Origin: Chitinophaga pinensis
Lineage (GTDB): Bacteria; Bacteroidota; Bacteroidia; Chitinophagales; Chitinophagaceae
Length of the DNA stretch: 64,000 nucleotides
Assembly: GCA_945878115.1 (NCBI GenBank)
Contig: CAMDVD010000003.1
Span: 62,001-126,000, forward strand
Direction of reading: 5' to 3'
The notes beneath the pieces were generated by a model. The model saw only the letters and a list, made by a program, of their open reading frames with translations. It did not search any database and was not told the DNA's origin. Each line of letters opens with the position of its first letter. Position 1 is the stretch's first letter. Shown in pieces: positions 38,063 through 46,753 of the stretch. A program made the position numbers and the translations under genes.

Positions 38063-38950
38063 ATGACAAAGAAAATATCACTTTTCGTAACAGCTTTGAT
38101 GTTCATTACATTGATTTCCAAAGCTCAAATTCCTAACCCTAGTTTTGAAAACTGGGAAACTATGACAGGCTATTCTAACCCAACAGGTTGGGGTACTATG
38201 AATAACTTAACATCTCTTGCATCTGTTTATACAGCCGAAAAAGCAACACCTGGCACAGCAGGTAGTTCTTATTTAAAACTGACATCAAAAACTACACCTG
38301 CTGGAGTAGCAAACGGTATCGCAGTAAGTGGCAAATTAGATAGCATTACACAACAACCTATATCTGGCTTTCCTTACAATAATCGTCCTACAAAACTTAC
38401 TGGCAAATGGCAACACATGATATTTGGAAGTAGTCAAGGTTCAATAAGTATTCAATTCACAAAATGGAATACAAGCATGAATATGCGTGATATAATTGGC
38501 ACAGGTTCAGTTACATTAAGTGGTATGGCAATGAGTTGGGCATCATTTAATATTCCAATTACATTTAGCACAGCAGATTATCCTGATAGCTGTATAATTG
38601 TAATGAAAGCAAGTGGCACAACGCCAACCAATAACGATTATTTGTGGGTAGATGATTTAGCTTTTGATGCTGCACCTTTAGCTATACATGATGTAGCTAT
38701 TGAAAACATTTCAATTTATCCAAATCCATCTTCAAATAATTGGAGTATAAACGGAATAAGCAAAAGCAATGAAGTATTAAGTTTTGATGTAATAAATTCA
38801 GTAGGTGAAATCGTATATCATACTAGCTCTTCAAACAAGCAAGTGCAACTTGTAATTGACAATAAAAATTTGGCTATTGGAAATTACGTATTAAAAATAA
38901 CTGGCAACAAGGTTAAGCAAAGCATTAAACTTTCCAAAACGGCTCAATAA
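38063..38950 (+). CDS. T9SS-exported PCMD-like protein
   Basis: 295 residues: signal peptide MTKKISLFVTALMFITLISKAQ, then IPNPSFENWETMTGYSNPTGWGT, typical of the PCMD (putative carbohydrate metabolism domain) family with a jelly-roll fold, and a T9SS sorting domain (ISIYPNPSSNNWSING). The middle NNDYLWVDDLAFD matches the last strand of such domains. The role is unknown; glycan or surface binding is possible. It overlaps the next gene by one base. Confidence 0.75.
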   Translation: MTKKISLFVTALMFITLISKAQIPNPSFENWETMTGYSNPTGWGTMNNLTSLASVYTAEKATPGTAGSSYLKLTSKTTPAGVANGIAVSGKLDSITQQPISGFPYNNRPTKLTGKWQHMIFGSSQGSISIQFTKWNTSMNMRDIIGTGSVTLSGMAMSWASFNIPITFSTADYPDSCIIVMKASGTTPTNNDYLWVDDLAFDAAPLAIHDVAIENISIYPNPSSNNWSINGISKSNEVLSFDVINSVGEIVYHTSSSNKQVQLVIDNKNLAIGNYVLKITGNKVKQSIKLSKTAQ

Positions 38951-39366
38951 TGAACATAAAATTAATAATAATAATTATAAGTCTTTCTTACACCCTTACC
39001 TATTTGGTAGGGTGTAAGAAAGTAACTTATGCTACTAATGGCGAAACTATATTTAAGACAGGAAAAAATAAAAGTGGCAAGGTTTTACAAAATATAGATA
39101 AATCTTCTATGAAGATGGCACATTCCTGTTCCTCTTGTCATGGAAACGATGGTTCAGGTGGCAGTATGATGGAAAATACACCTTCAATAAAATATAATGA
39201 TTTAACCAACCCTGCTTTACACAATATTCCATACACCGAAGAATTGATAAAACGCTTTTTAGACCACGAATTAAAAAGTGATAGTACTGTTGCTAATACT
39301 GGTGTTGTGTTTGAAATGGATGAAACAGATAAAAATGATTTGATAACTTTTTTAAAAACATTGTAA
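38950..39366 (+). CDS. Cytochrome c lipoprotein
   Basis: 138 residues. The signal peptide ends in a lipobox (YLVGCKK, Cys about 22). One c-type heme motif, HSCSSCHGNDGSGG, and Met residues in SMMENTPS could be the distal ligand. The C-terminal helix ETDKNDLITFLKTL is typical of class I cytochromes c. It could take electrons to or from the multicopper oxidases in the envelope. Start and stop are tightly packed between neighbours. Confidence 0.85.
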   Translation: MNIKLIIIIISLSYTLTYLVGCKKVTYATNGETIFKTGKNKSGKVLQNIDKSSMKMAHSCSSCHGNDGSGGSMMENTPSIKYNDLTNPALHNIPYTEELIKRFLDHELKSDSTVANTGVVFEMDETDKNDLITFLKTL

Positions 39367-39367
39367 A

Positions 39368-41446
39368 ATGACAAAAAAAATAGCATTTTTCGTAACAGCT
39401 TTGATGTTCGTGGCAACGATGTCCTATGCCCAATGCCCAATGGGACAAGTAGAGGTATCCTTTGAAATTATTACAGACACCTATGGTGAAGAAGGATTTT
39501 GGCAATTAGACACTATGGGTAACCCATGTGGTGTGGGTACATTATTAAGTGGTGGCAATACTGCCCAACTTACTTGTGCAAGTGGAGGTACACCTTTAAC
39601 CTCGACTGCTGGTAATGGATATGCAAGTAATACAACTATATCTGTTCCGTTTATTTGCCTTACTCAAGGTGGTCAATATGAGATACATTATATAGATGAT
39701 TACGGTGATGGAGGATTTGTATTTAGAGTAAAGGTAAATGGTTACATCATCAACCAATTTATTGGTAGTGGCTCTACGCAAACTTTCACATTTGTCGCCA
39801 ATGAACCTCCTAATTATGATATAGCATCTTCTATGCACGACAATACAACATTTTTGCAAAAAAATTATTTATTAAATGGTGCTTCAATGAACTTTAAACT
39901 AAAAGCATTTAACTGGGGTAAGCAAACCATAAACTCTATGAAGTTAAATTATCAAGTTAATGGAGGGGCAATAGTAAATAATGTTATCACAGGGCTTACA
40001 TTACAAAACTATTCCGATACCATTTTAACTTCGACAATGCCTTTTTCTTCAACTACAAATGGGAACTACACAATTAAGATGTGGTACAGTGATTTTAATG
40101 GTTCTAATATGGATAGCTTGAATAGTAACGATACAACCACAAAAATTGTTACAGTAGGAAACGATATACCCAACCTAATGAGCAATTATATTGGGTATTG
40201 GGTATCAGATAGTGTTGTAGTTAATAGTAGCAATCAAGTTAGTACACCTGTAGATATTGATTTTCACCCAAATTTATCCCTTAAAGAAATGTGGGTATTA
40301 AATAAAAATACAGAAGCTCAAGGTGGAAGTACAGTAATTGTTTCAAATACAGCCACAGCATCACAAACTACGGTTTATAAAGAGGATGCGAATAATTGGC
40401 ATTTTATGTCTTTACCTACAGCCATTGCTTTTAGTGAGAATGAAAATTTTGCAACAAGCCCAGGCGTTTTTGATGCCAACCACAATGGAGGCACACCATT
40501 TACAGGACCTGCATTATGGACTAGTGATTTGACTATATATGGAGGTGCTGCTTCCAACAATGGCGATCATTTAGATATGCTACATGAAAGCCCATACAGT
40601 CAAGGTATTGCTTGGGAAAATGAAAATGTATTTTGGAATTTTGATGGTTACAACAATGACATTGTTCGTTATGATTTTGGAGGCGACCATGACCCGGGCA
40701 ATGATGACCATTCCGATGGCATTATTAGACGATATGCTGATTTTACAGTATCCAGAGATGTAAATGATATAGTACCTAGTCATTTGGTTTTAGATAAAAA
40801 TAAGAAATGGTTGTATATAGTAGACTATGGCAATAAGAGAGTAATGCGCCTTGATATAACTACAGGAACAGTAGGTGGCACACCTAGTTGGGGACCTCAT
40901 GAAACGGTACATGAATATAAGAAGGTAACAGGATATGATTTTGACACTGTGATAAATACAGGTTTAAATAAACCTTGTGGTATTGATATTATGGATAACA
41001 CTTTAATTATATCTGACTATGCAACAAACGAAATCATTTTTTACAATATTTCAGTTTTGCCTGCAACAGAATTGTATAGAGTTGCTATACCAAACAGTAA
41101 TGGTATAATGGGTATTAAAATAGGACCCGATGGATATATTTATGCAGTAGATAATGGAAATAACAGAGTAGTAAAAGTAAAACCTTCAACACCAAATGCA
41201 CTAAATGAAGTTGAAGAAATAAACACCATAACTATTTCTCCAAATCCAACTTCAAATTCCATCAATATTAATTACGGTGCAAATGTCATTATCAAAAAAA
41301 TAATTATTTCTGATATTACTGGCAAAGTTATAAATGCATATCCTGCAACTAATAAATTAGATGTATCTCAACTAGCTTCAGGTCAGTATTTTATTACTGT
41401 GCAAACTACACAACAACAAAAAGTATTTAAAATTTCTAAAAAGTAG
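39368..41446 (+). CDS. T9SS-exported NHL/beta-propeller protein
   Basis: 692 residues with signal peptide MTKKIAFFVTALMFVATMSYAQ. The N-terminal beta domain contains GQYEIHYIDDYGDGGFVF. It is followed by a CARDB-like region and an NHL-type propeller (KKWLYIVDYGNKRVMRLD, MGIKIGPDGYIYAVDNGNNRVVKV). A T9SS sorting domain ends it (ITISPNPTSNSINI). The first 20 codons are nearly the same as those of 38063 at the DNA level. Probably a surface protein; ligand unknown. Confidence 0.8.
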   Translation: MTKKIAFFVTALMFVATMSYAQCPMGQVEVSFEIITDTYGEEGFWQLDTMGNPCGVGTLLSGGNTAQLTCASGGTPLTSTAGNGYASNTTISVPFICLTQGGQYEIHYIDDYGDGGFVFRVKVNGYIINQFIGSGSTQTFTFVANEPPNYDIASSMHDNTTFLQKNYLLNGASMNFKLKAFNWGKQTINSMKLNYQVNGGAIVNNVITGLTLQNYSDTILTSTMPFSSTTNGNYTIKMWYSDFNGSNMDSLNSNDTTTKIVTVGNDIPNLMSNYIGYWVSDSVVVNSSNQVSTPVDIDFHPNLSLKEMWVLNKNTEAQGGSTVIVSNTATASQTTVYKEDANNWHFMSLPTAIAFSENENFATSPGVFDANHNGGTPFTGPALWTSDLTIYGGAASNNGDHLDMLHESPYSQGIAWENENVFWNFDGYNNDIVRYDFGGDHDPGNDDHSDGIIRRYADFTVSRDVNDIVPSHLVLDKNKKWLYIVDYGNKRVMRLDITTGTVGGTPSWGPHETVHEYKKVTGYDFDTVINTGLNKPCGIDIMDNTLIISDYATNEIIFYNISVLPATELYRVAIPNSNGIMGIKIGPDGYIYAVDNGNNRVVKVKPSTPNALNEVEEINTITISPNPTSNSININYGANVIIKKIIISDITGKVINAYPATNKLDVSQLASGQYFITVQTTQQQKVFKISKK

Positions 41447-41449
41447 TAT

Positions 41450-41830
41450 ATGCTAAACAAATCAATTAAATTGTCTATTTGCGTTTTTACTATTGTGGTG
41501 ATAGCAGTATTTTTTTCTTGTAAAAAAGAAGATTCAAGTACAAACTTACAAATTGAAACCGAGAATTTGGAAAGTGCATTAAGTATGGATACGGCATTAC
41601 ACCATGCCCAAACTTATCATGATTCAGTAGTTTATGCACATACACATGCGCCTGCCCATCAAGCTCATTACGATAGTATTTATCATCATTACGATAGCAC
41701 CTATCATCATCATCACATTATTTATCATCATCATGATACAGTACACCATCATTCAGGTTTTCATCACTCACAAATCCAACACAACACTCACGATACTTTA
41801 CATAATCATCATCATTCACAATTTCATTAA
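41450..41830 (+). CDS. Histidine-rich lipoprotein
   Basis: 126 residues. Lipobox FFSCKKE (Cys about 24), then a short acidic region and a C-terminal half extremely rich in His (HAPAHQAHYDSIYHHYD, YHHHHIIYHHHD and similar). It should bind copper, zinc or nickel at the cell envelope as a metal sponge or chaperone. The region is low in complexity and has slightly periodic YHHHDS units, so its length may vary between strains. Fits the metal context of the operon. Confidence 0.8.
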   Translation: MLNKSIKLSICVFTIVVIAVFFSCKKEDSSTNLQIETENLESALSMDTALHHAQTYHDSVVYAHTHAPAHQAHYDSIYHHYDSTYHHHHIIYHHHDTVHHHSGFHHSQIQHNTHDTLHNHHHSQFH

Positions 41831-41839
41831 AACAATAAA

Positions 41840-42736
41840 ATGACAAAATTAATTTCAAACATCATCGCATTATTCTGCTTCCTACTTTTTATAAGTTGTA
41901 ACACAATTAAAAATGTACGAACCGAACAAGTACATATCTATGGGAACTGTGGTATGTGTAAAGAAACCATAGAAAATGCAGGGAATAAAAAAAATGAAGC
42001 CAAAGTAAGTTGGAATAAAGACACCAAAATGGCAGATTTATCTTATGATACTATCAAAACAAATCAAAATGAAATTTTAAAACGAATTGCCAAAGCAGGG
42101 TATGATAGCGAAAACTTTTTAGCCCCTAAAGATATATATGACAATTTACCTGAATGCTGTCATTATGATAGAAATCCTAAAGCAATTGCAAAAAATACAA
42201 CCATTAATGAAACTGGAATTATCACAAAAACTGATACAACCACAAATGTTTCAAACACAATTGTAGAAAAAATTGATACTTCGGCAGTAAAGGCTACTGC
42301 CATTTCATACCCATTAAAAGAAGTATTTGAAACATATTTTTCATTAAAAGATGCACTAGTTAAATCTGATGGAAAAACAGCTAGTTTAAAGGCAAAAGAA
42401 TTATTAGCATTGTTAAATAATGTAGATATGAAAATGTTGAATAATAATGAACATACTGTATGGATGAAAGTAAATAATGATTTGAAGTTTGATGCAGGGC
42501 ATATTGAGGAAACAAAAGATGTATCACATCAACGAGGGCATTTTAGTTCCTTATCTACTAATATGTATAAACTAATTAAGGTTTCAAAAAATGAAACTAC
42601 TGTCTATTACCAACACTGCCCTATGTACGATGATGGCAAAGGAGCAAACTGGTTGAGTAAAGAAAAGGCAATAAAAAACCCTTACTACGGTTCACAAATG
42701 TTGAATTGTGGAAGTGTACAAGAAACGATTAAATAA
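41840..42736 (+). CDS. HMA-domain lipoprotein with DUF3347
   Basis: 298 residues. Lipobox LLFISCNT (Cys about 20). The first domain (residues 28-95) is a heavy-metal-associated fold with the metal motif GNCGMCKETIE. The second (residues 145-298) is DUF3347, found beside CusB/CusA efflux systems and often with copper ligands (MLNNNEHTVWMK, YYQHCPMYDDGKGANWLSKE). A periplasmic copper carrier is likely. It is followed closely by the MerC-like gene. Confidence 0.88.
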   Translation: MTKLISNIIALFCFLLFISCNTIKNVRTEQVHIYGNCGMCKETIENAGNKKNEAKVSWNKDTKMADLSYDTIKTNQNEILKRIAKAGYDSENFLAPKDIYDNLPECCHYDRNPKAIAKNTTINETGIITKTDTTTNVSNTIVEKIDTSAVKATAISYPLKEVFETYFSLKDALVKSDGKTASLKAKELLALLNNVDMKMLNNNEHTVWMKVNNDLKFDAGHIEETKDVSHQRGHFSSLSTNMYKLIKVSKNETTVYYQHCPMYDDGKGANWLSKEKAIKNPYYGSQMLNCGSVQETIK

Positions 42737-42744
42737 AAATTGTA

Positions 42745-43323
42745 ATGAACGTTATAAAGAATATCTATAAATTAGGAACGCTTGGAATGATTTTAGTTGC
42801 AATACTTTCACCATGTTGCTTTCCAATTTTTGCATTCATTGCAAGTGCATTGGGTTTAGGTAGTTTTGAAATGTTGGGAACTAATACAATGTGGTTTTTT
42901 TCCCTTATGGTTTTACTTTCTATTATTGGTTTTTACTTATCATATCGAACACATAAATTAATATACCCATTACTACTTTCAGTTATTTGTGGTTTAATTA
43001 TTTTATATGGTTATTATGTAAGTAAAAGTAACCATTGGATGATATTTACAAATTTGGGTATGGGCGGAATTCTCATCGCAACATTAATTAATTTTAAAGC
43101 AATAAAAATGAAGAATAGAAATATAGTTTTGTTATCAACATTGACTTGTCCAAAATGCAGTTACCAAAAGGAAGAAACGATGCCAACAAATGCTTGCATG
43201 TTTTTTTACGAGTGTGAGAATTGCAAAACAAGGTTAAAACCTATAGAGGGTGACTGTTGTGTTTTTTGCAGCTATGGTACAATTAAATGCCCTCCAATTC
43301 AGGAAGGTGTAAGTTGTTGTTAA
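42745..43323 (+). CDS. MerC-like metal transporter with C-terminal Cys domain
   Basis: 192 residues. Four membrane segments are seen at 8-120; the first contains ILSPCCFPIFAF, the paired Cys of MerC/MerT mercury importers. The C-terminal cytosolic part has a zinc-ribbon-like CPKCSYQKEE...CENCKTRLKP and the GDCCVFCSYGTIKCPP motif common in Bacteroidota metal-resistance clusters. It may be a MerC domain fused to the GDCCVFCSYG protein. The metal carried (Hg, Cu) is unknown. A 37-base overlap would exist if the next gene began at 43287. Confidence 0.83.
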   Translation: MNVIKNIYKLGTLGMILVAILSPCCFPIFAFIASALGLGSFEMLGTNTMWFFSLMVLLSIIGFYLSYRTHKLIYPLLLSVICGLIILYGYYVSKSNHWMIFTNLGMGGILIATLINFKAIKMKNRNIVLLSTLTCPKCSYQKEETMPTNACMFFYECENCKTRLKPIEGDCCVFCSYGTIKCPPIQEGVSCC

Positions 43324-43346
43324 TATTAAAACATGAAATTATTAAA

Positions 43347-45584
43347 GTGGATATACAAAACCTTCTTAAAAAAAAACTGTTGCCAATAGTATGTATCATA
43401 CTAGTATCATACCATCATTCTAACGCACAAAAACTTGTTCATTATGACCTTACCATAAAGGACACATTGGTAAACTTCACAGGAAAGGCTAAACGAGCCA
43501 TTGCAGTCAATGGACAAATTCCTATGCCTACACTTACTTTTACTGAAGGAGATACAGCAGAAATTGTAGTGCATAATGAACTCAATGAAAGCACTTCGTT
43601 ACATTGGCATGGTTTGTTTTTACCTAATAAGGAAGATGGAGTTCCATATCTTACACAAATGCCAATTAAACCTCACACCACACATATATATCGTTTCCCT
43701 ATCATTCAACATGGTACACATTGGTATCATAGTCATAGTGGTTTGCAAGAGCAAATTGGCATGTATGGTTCATTTATCATGAACAAAAAGGCAAATGACA
43801 AAACATTTAGAAAAGGTATTGATGATTTGCCAACTATACCTATCGTATTAAGTGAATGGACTGATTACAAACCTGAAAATGTGCATCGTATGTTACATAA
43901 TGCCACTGACTGGTTTGGAGTAAAAAAGAAATCGACTCAAAGTTATATAGAGGCAATTCAAAAGGGACATTTCAAAACAAAAATAAAGAACGAATGGAAG
44001 CGCATGTTATCAATGGATGTAAGCGATGTGTACTATGATAAACTACTTATGAATGGTAAAAATGAAATTCAATTTTCTAATCTGAAAGCAGGTGATAAGG
44101 TTCGATTAAGAATTTCCAATGCTGGTGCGTCATCCTATTTTTGGCTTACTTATGCAGGAGGAAAAATTACGGTGGTAGCTAATGATGGAAATGATGTCGA
44201 ACCTATTGAAGTGGATAGGCTCATCGTTGCCGTTTCTGAAACCTATGATGTGATAGTTACAATACCTAATGACAGCACAGCTTATGAGTTTTTAGCAACG
44301 TCAGAAGATAGGGTAAATTCAACTTCTATTTTTTTAGGTAATGGCATAAAACAAGTAGCAAGCACAATGCCTCGTTTAAAATATTTTGAAGGCATGAAGA
44401 TGATGAACGACATGATGAAAATGAATGGCAGGTTGGATGATATGGGAATGAATATGAGCCTAAATCAAATGGATATGAATGTGGTGATGTACCCTGAAAT
44501 TACTGGTGATGCTAAACCAAAACAAAGTGATGACGACCCTAATAGATATAATGCAAATGCTTTGGCAGATATAATTACTTTGAATTACGCAATGCTCAAA
44601 TCTCCACAGAATACTTCCTTGCCTCGAAACGCAACAGTAAAAACACTTCGTTTTGAATTAACTGGAAACATGAACCGTTATGTGTGGAGCATGGATAATA
44701 AGGTAATAAGTGAAACTTATAAAATTTTAATTAAGAAGGGTGAGAATATTCGCATGATTATTTACAATGGCTCTATGATGCGCCATCCTATGCACTTGCA
44801 TGGACATGATTTTCGTTTACTAAACGGACAGGGTGAACATGCACCCCTTAAAAACATTGTAGATATAATGCCAATGGAAACTGATACATTAGAATTTAAT
44901 GCGAACGAAGAAGGCGACTGGTTTTTTCATTGTCATATTTTGTACCACATGATGAGTGGCATGGGAAGAGTATTTACTTACGAAAATCAAGCACCTAACC
45001 CCTATATTCCAAATCCTAAATACGCTTACCGAAAATTAAAAGCAGAAGATAGAAAATTTCATTTCATGGCACAAAACGATTTTGCATCCAATGGAAATGA
45101 TGGCGAGGCTATGCTTCAAAACACCCGTTGGAAATTGCATAGTGAATGGCGATTAGGTTATCATGATATGCACGGCTACGAAGTAGAAACACATTTTGGA
45201 AGGTATTTAGGAAGAAACCAATTTGCATTTCCTTACATCGGCTTTGATTTTAGATACAGAAAAATGGGCATTGCGCCTGTCGAAAAAAACCTGTTTGGTC
45301 AATATGATACAAAGGACATGCGCAATGCTGTTTGTATAGGTTTTGTTTATACACTCCCAATGTTAGTTTTAGCAGATATACGTTTTGATACTGATAAACG
45401 TATTAGGCTTCAGTTAATGCGAGAAGATATTGTGATAGCACCAAGAGTACGATTGCATTTTATGGTCAATTCCGATTTTGAGTATATGGCAGGTGCAAAA
45501 TATATTTTGGGTAAAAATGTATCACTTACTACACATTATGATAGCGATATGGGATTTGGGTTAGGCATAGGTGTTAATTATTAA
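43347..45584 (+). CDS. copA: CopA-type multicopper oxidase fused to a CopB-like beta-barrel domain
   Basis: 745 residues from GTG 43347. ATG 43287 in the same frame gives 765, but then overlaps the previous gene. A signal peptide (LLPIVCIILVSYHHSNAQ) leads to CopA-type cupredoxin domains with HWHGLFLPNKEDG, HWYHSHSGLQ, HPMHLHGHDF and FFHCHILYHMMSGMG, plus a Met-rich stretch (MKMMNDMMKMNGRLDDMGMNMSLNQMDMNV). The last ~140 residues (LGRNQFAFPYIGFDFRYRK...GLGIGVNY) resemble the outer-membrane CopB family, an unusual fusion. A run of nine A at 43368-43376 separates this frame from an alternative ATG at 43333. Confidence 0.88.
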   Translation: MDIQNLLKKKLLPIVCIILVSYHHSNAQKLVHYDLTIKDTLVNFTGKAKRAIAVNGQIPMPTLTFTEGDTAEIVVHNELNESTSLHWHGLFLPNKEDGVPYLTQMPIKPHTTHIYRFPIIQHGTHWYHSHSGLQEQIGMYGSFIMNKKANDKTFRKGIDDLPTIPIVLSEWTDYKPENVHRMLHNATDWFGVKKKSTQSYIEAIQKGHFKTKIKNEWKRMLSMDVSDVYYDKLLMNGKNEIQFSNLKAGDKVRLRISNAGASSYFWLTYAGGKITVVANDGNDVEPIEVDRLIVAVSETYDVIVTIPNDSTAYEFLATSEDRVNSTSIFLGNGIKQVASTMPRLKYFEGMKMMNDMMKMNGRLDDMGMNMSLNQMDMNVVMYPEITGDAKPKQSDDDPNRYNANALADIITLNYAMLKSPQNTSLPRNATVKTLRFELTGNMNRYVWSMDNKVISETYKILIKKGENIRMIIYNGSMMRHPMHLHGHDFRLLNGQGEHAPLKNIVDIMPMETDTLEFNANEEGDWFFHCHILYHMMSGMGRVFTYENQAPNPYIPNPKYAYRKLKAEDRKFHFMAQNDFASNGNDGEAMLQNTRWKLHSEWRLGYHDMHGYEVETHFGRYLGRNQFAFPYIGFDFRYRKMGIAPVEKNLFGQYDTKDMRNAVCIGFVYTLPMLVLADIRFDTDKRIRLQLMREDIVIAPRVRLHFMVNSDFEYMAGAKYILGKNVSLTTHYDSDMGFGLGIGVNY

Positions 45585-45623
45585 TCAGTTTTTATCATTT
45601 AAGCATGATTTACCAGTTTACGC

Positions 45624-45722
45624 ATTGACAAACTATTGCTTACTTAATGTTCCTCGATTGTTCCCCCAATCTTTCTTGAATGTTTCTTCAATGATACTTC
45701 AATGTTCCTTCATTGATTCCTT
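45624..45722 (+). repeat. Phased 11-base tandem repeat array (iteron-like), nine degenerate units
   Basis: Nine contiguous 11-base units, the last starting at 45712. Examples are AATGTTTCTTC (45679), AATGATACTTC (45690) and AATGTTCCTTC (45701). The consensus is AWTGNTNCTTC, and eight of the nine units begin AATG or ATTG. The period of about one helical turn suggests a protein-binding array such as replication iterons or operators. It lies between the cargo operon and the element's own genes, with no gene across it. Confidence 0.7.
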
Positions 45723-45850
45723 AATTCAAATTTTACCTAATTCGGCACAATTGAGCATAAAAATGCACAACGCTACCAAGCTAGGAAAGTCAAATAAATA
45801 CTAAACAGTTTTAGGAAATATTTTAATTGTTTTTACAAATATGTCCCTGT

Positions 45851-45890
45851 GTGCGAAAGTGGGCTTTTTGCATGACACAATCTTTGCATT
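45851..45890 (+). promoter_or_regulatory. Element promoter with GTGCGAAAGT box
   Basis: GTGCGAAAGT (45851-45860) and TCTTTGCATT (45881-45890). GAAAGT starts 28 bases before the TTTG. The same two boxes occur at 46754-46792. It drives the genes at 45911 and 46431. Confidence 0.6.
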
Positions 45891-45910
45891 GTAAAAAATA
45901 ATTAAATAAA

Positions 45911-46429
45911 ATGTCAAACGAAAAATTACACAACAGAACAGAAACAAAAACAAGATTAGTAAACGGAGCATGGTTATTTGCACACACATTATTGTGGCAT
46001 GGCAAGGAGTTCAACGAAGCAGAAATTGAAATAGCCAAGCAACAAATTGAGGAGTGCATTATTCATCCATCGCTATTGGTGAGCAGAGAAAAGTTCATCA
46101 TGTTTTGCGAAAGAGTATTGTTAGCACATCAATATTTGCAACGCAATGAAAGCCGATTTGTGCCACATCCACTAAAATGGTTAAGTCCACATTTTGAACA
46201 TGGTTATGCAGGTACTAAAGCATGGTATTTGGATATGGTGCATGAAAGAAAATACATTGTAGTGCATCGTTTTGAATTAAAAGTATTTGCAGAATCTTAT
46301 TATTTATTTATGCAAAAGCCATGCAGAGAAAGTTTCCAAAAAGCATTGCAAGCATTAAAAACTTATGCCGATGAAACTTTAATACAGCAGTTCAATAATT
46401 TAATCATTAACCACACTTACAATAACTAA
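45911..46429 (+). CDS. Hypothetical element-borne protein
   Basis: 172 residues, alpha-helical and soluble, rich in aromatic residues (WLFAHTLLWHGKEFNEAEIE, PLKWLSPHFEHGYAGTKAWYLDMVHERKYIVVH). Not a family I can name. It starts 21 bases after the shared promoter box and ends one base before the helix-turn-helix gene, so both should be coexpressed. Probably a conserved accessory or regulatory protein of the element. Confidence 0.75.
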   Translation: MSNEKLHNRTETKTRLVNGAWLFAHTLLWHGKEFNEAEIEIAKQQIEECIIHPSLLVSREKFIMFCERVLLAHQYLQRNESRFVPHPLKWLSPHFEHGYAGTKAWYLDMVHERKYIVVHRFELKVFAESYYLFMQKPCRESFQKALQALKTYADETLIQQFNNLIINHTYNN

Positions 46430-46430
46430 C

Positions 46431-46694
46431 ATGCCAAAATCAAAACTACAAATACTCAAAAATCCATTAATCAATGTGGATGGTAGTATCACAGCAAGAC
46501 CATGCACCAATGTTGATTTAGGCGAGGTATATGGTGTAAACCGAAGAACTATAATTAATTGGCTAAAACCATTTGAAAAAGAGATAGGACTTCGAGTATC
46601 CTATTTCTATACTCAAAAACAAGTGCAAATCATTTTTGAATGTATTGGTGAACCACAATACATAGATTTTGAAAAACTAAAAATGGTAGCATAA
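46431..46694 (+). CDS. Small helix-turn-helix protein, paralogue of the one at 26248
   Basis: 87 residues. NVDLGEVYGVNRRTIINWLKPFEKEIGLRVSYFYTQKQVQIIFECIGEP matches in arrangement the protein at 26248-26481 (LKEIAIMYGVSDRTLKKWLLPFEEKIGK...). A DNA-binding regulator, possibly of the structural operon whose promoter follows after 60 bases. The N-terminal 25 residues are unique. Excisionase is an alternative role. Confidence 0.75.
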   Translation: MPKSKLQILKNPLINVDGSITARPCTNVDLGEVYGVNRRTIINWLKPFEKEIGLRVSYFYTQKQVQIIFECIGEPQYIDFEKLKMVA

Positions 46695-46753
46695 ATAACA
46701 AAGTTGAAGAGAGTTACGAAAAACAAAACCTAGCAAAGCAAAAGCATACCAAA

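Noticed and set aside
45571-45804. 77-codon open frame on the plus strand after the CopA-type gene
   Set aside because: It lies over the 11-base repeat array, overlaps the preceding 3' end, has no plausible protein features and is not coupled to a promoter.
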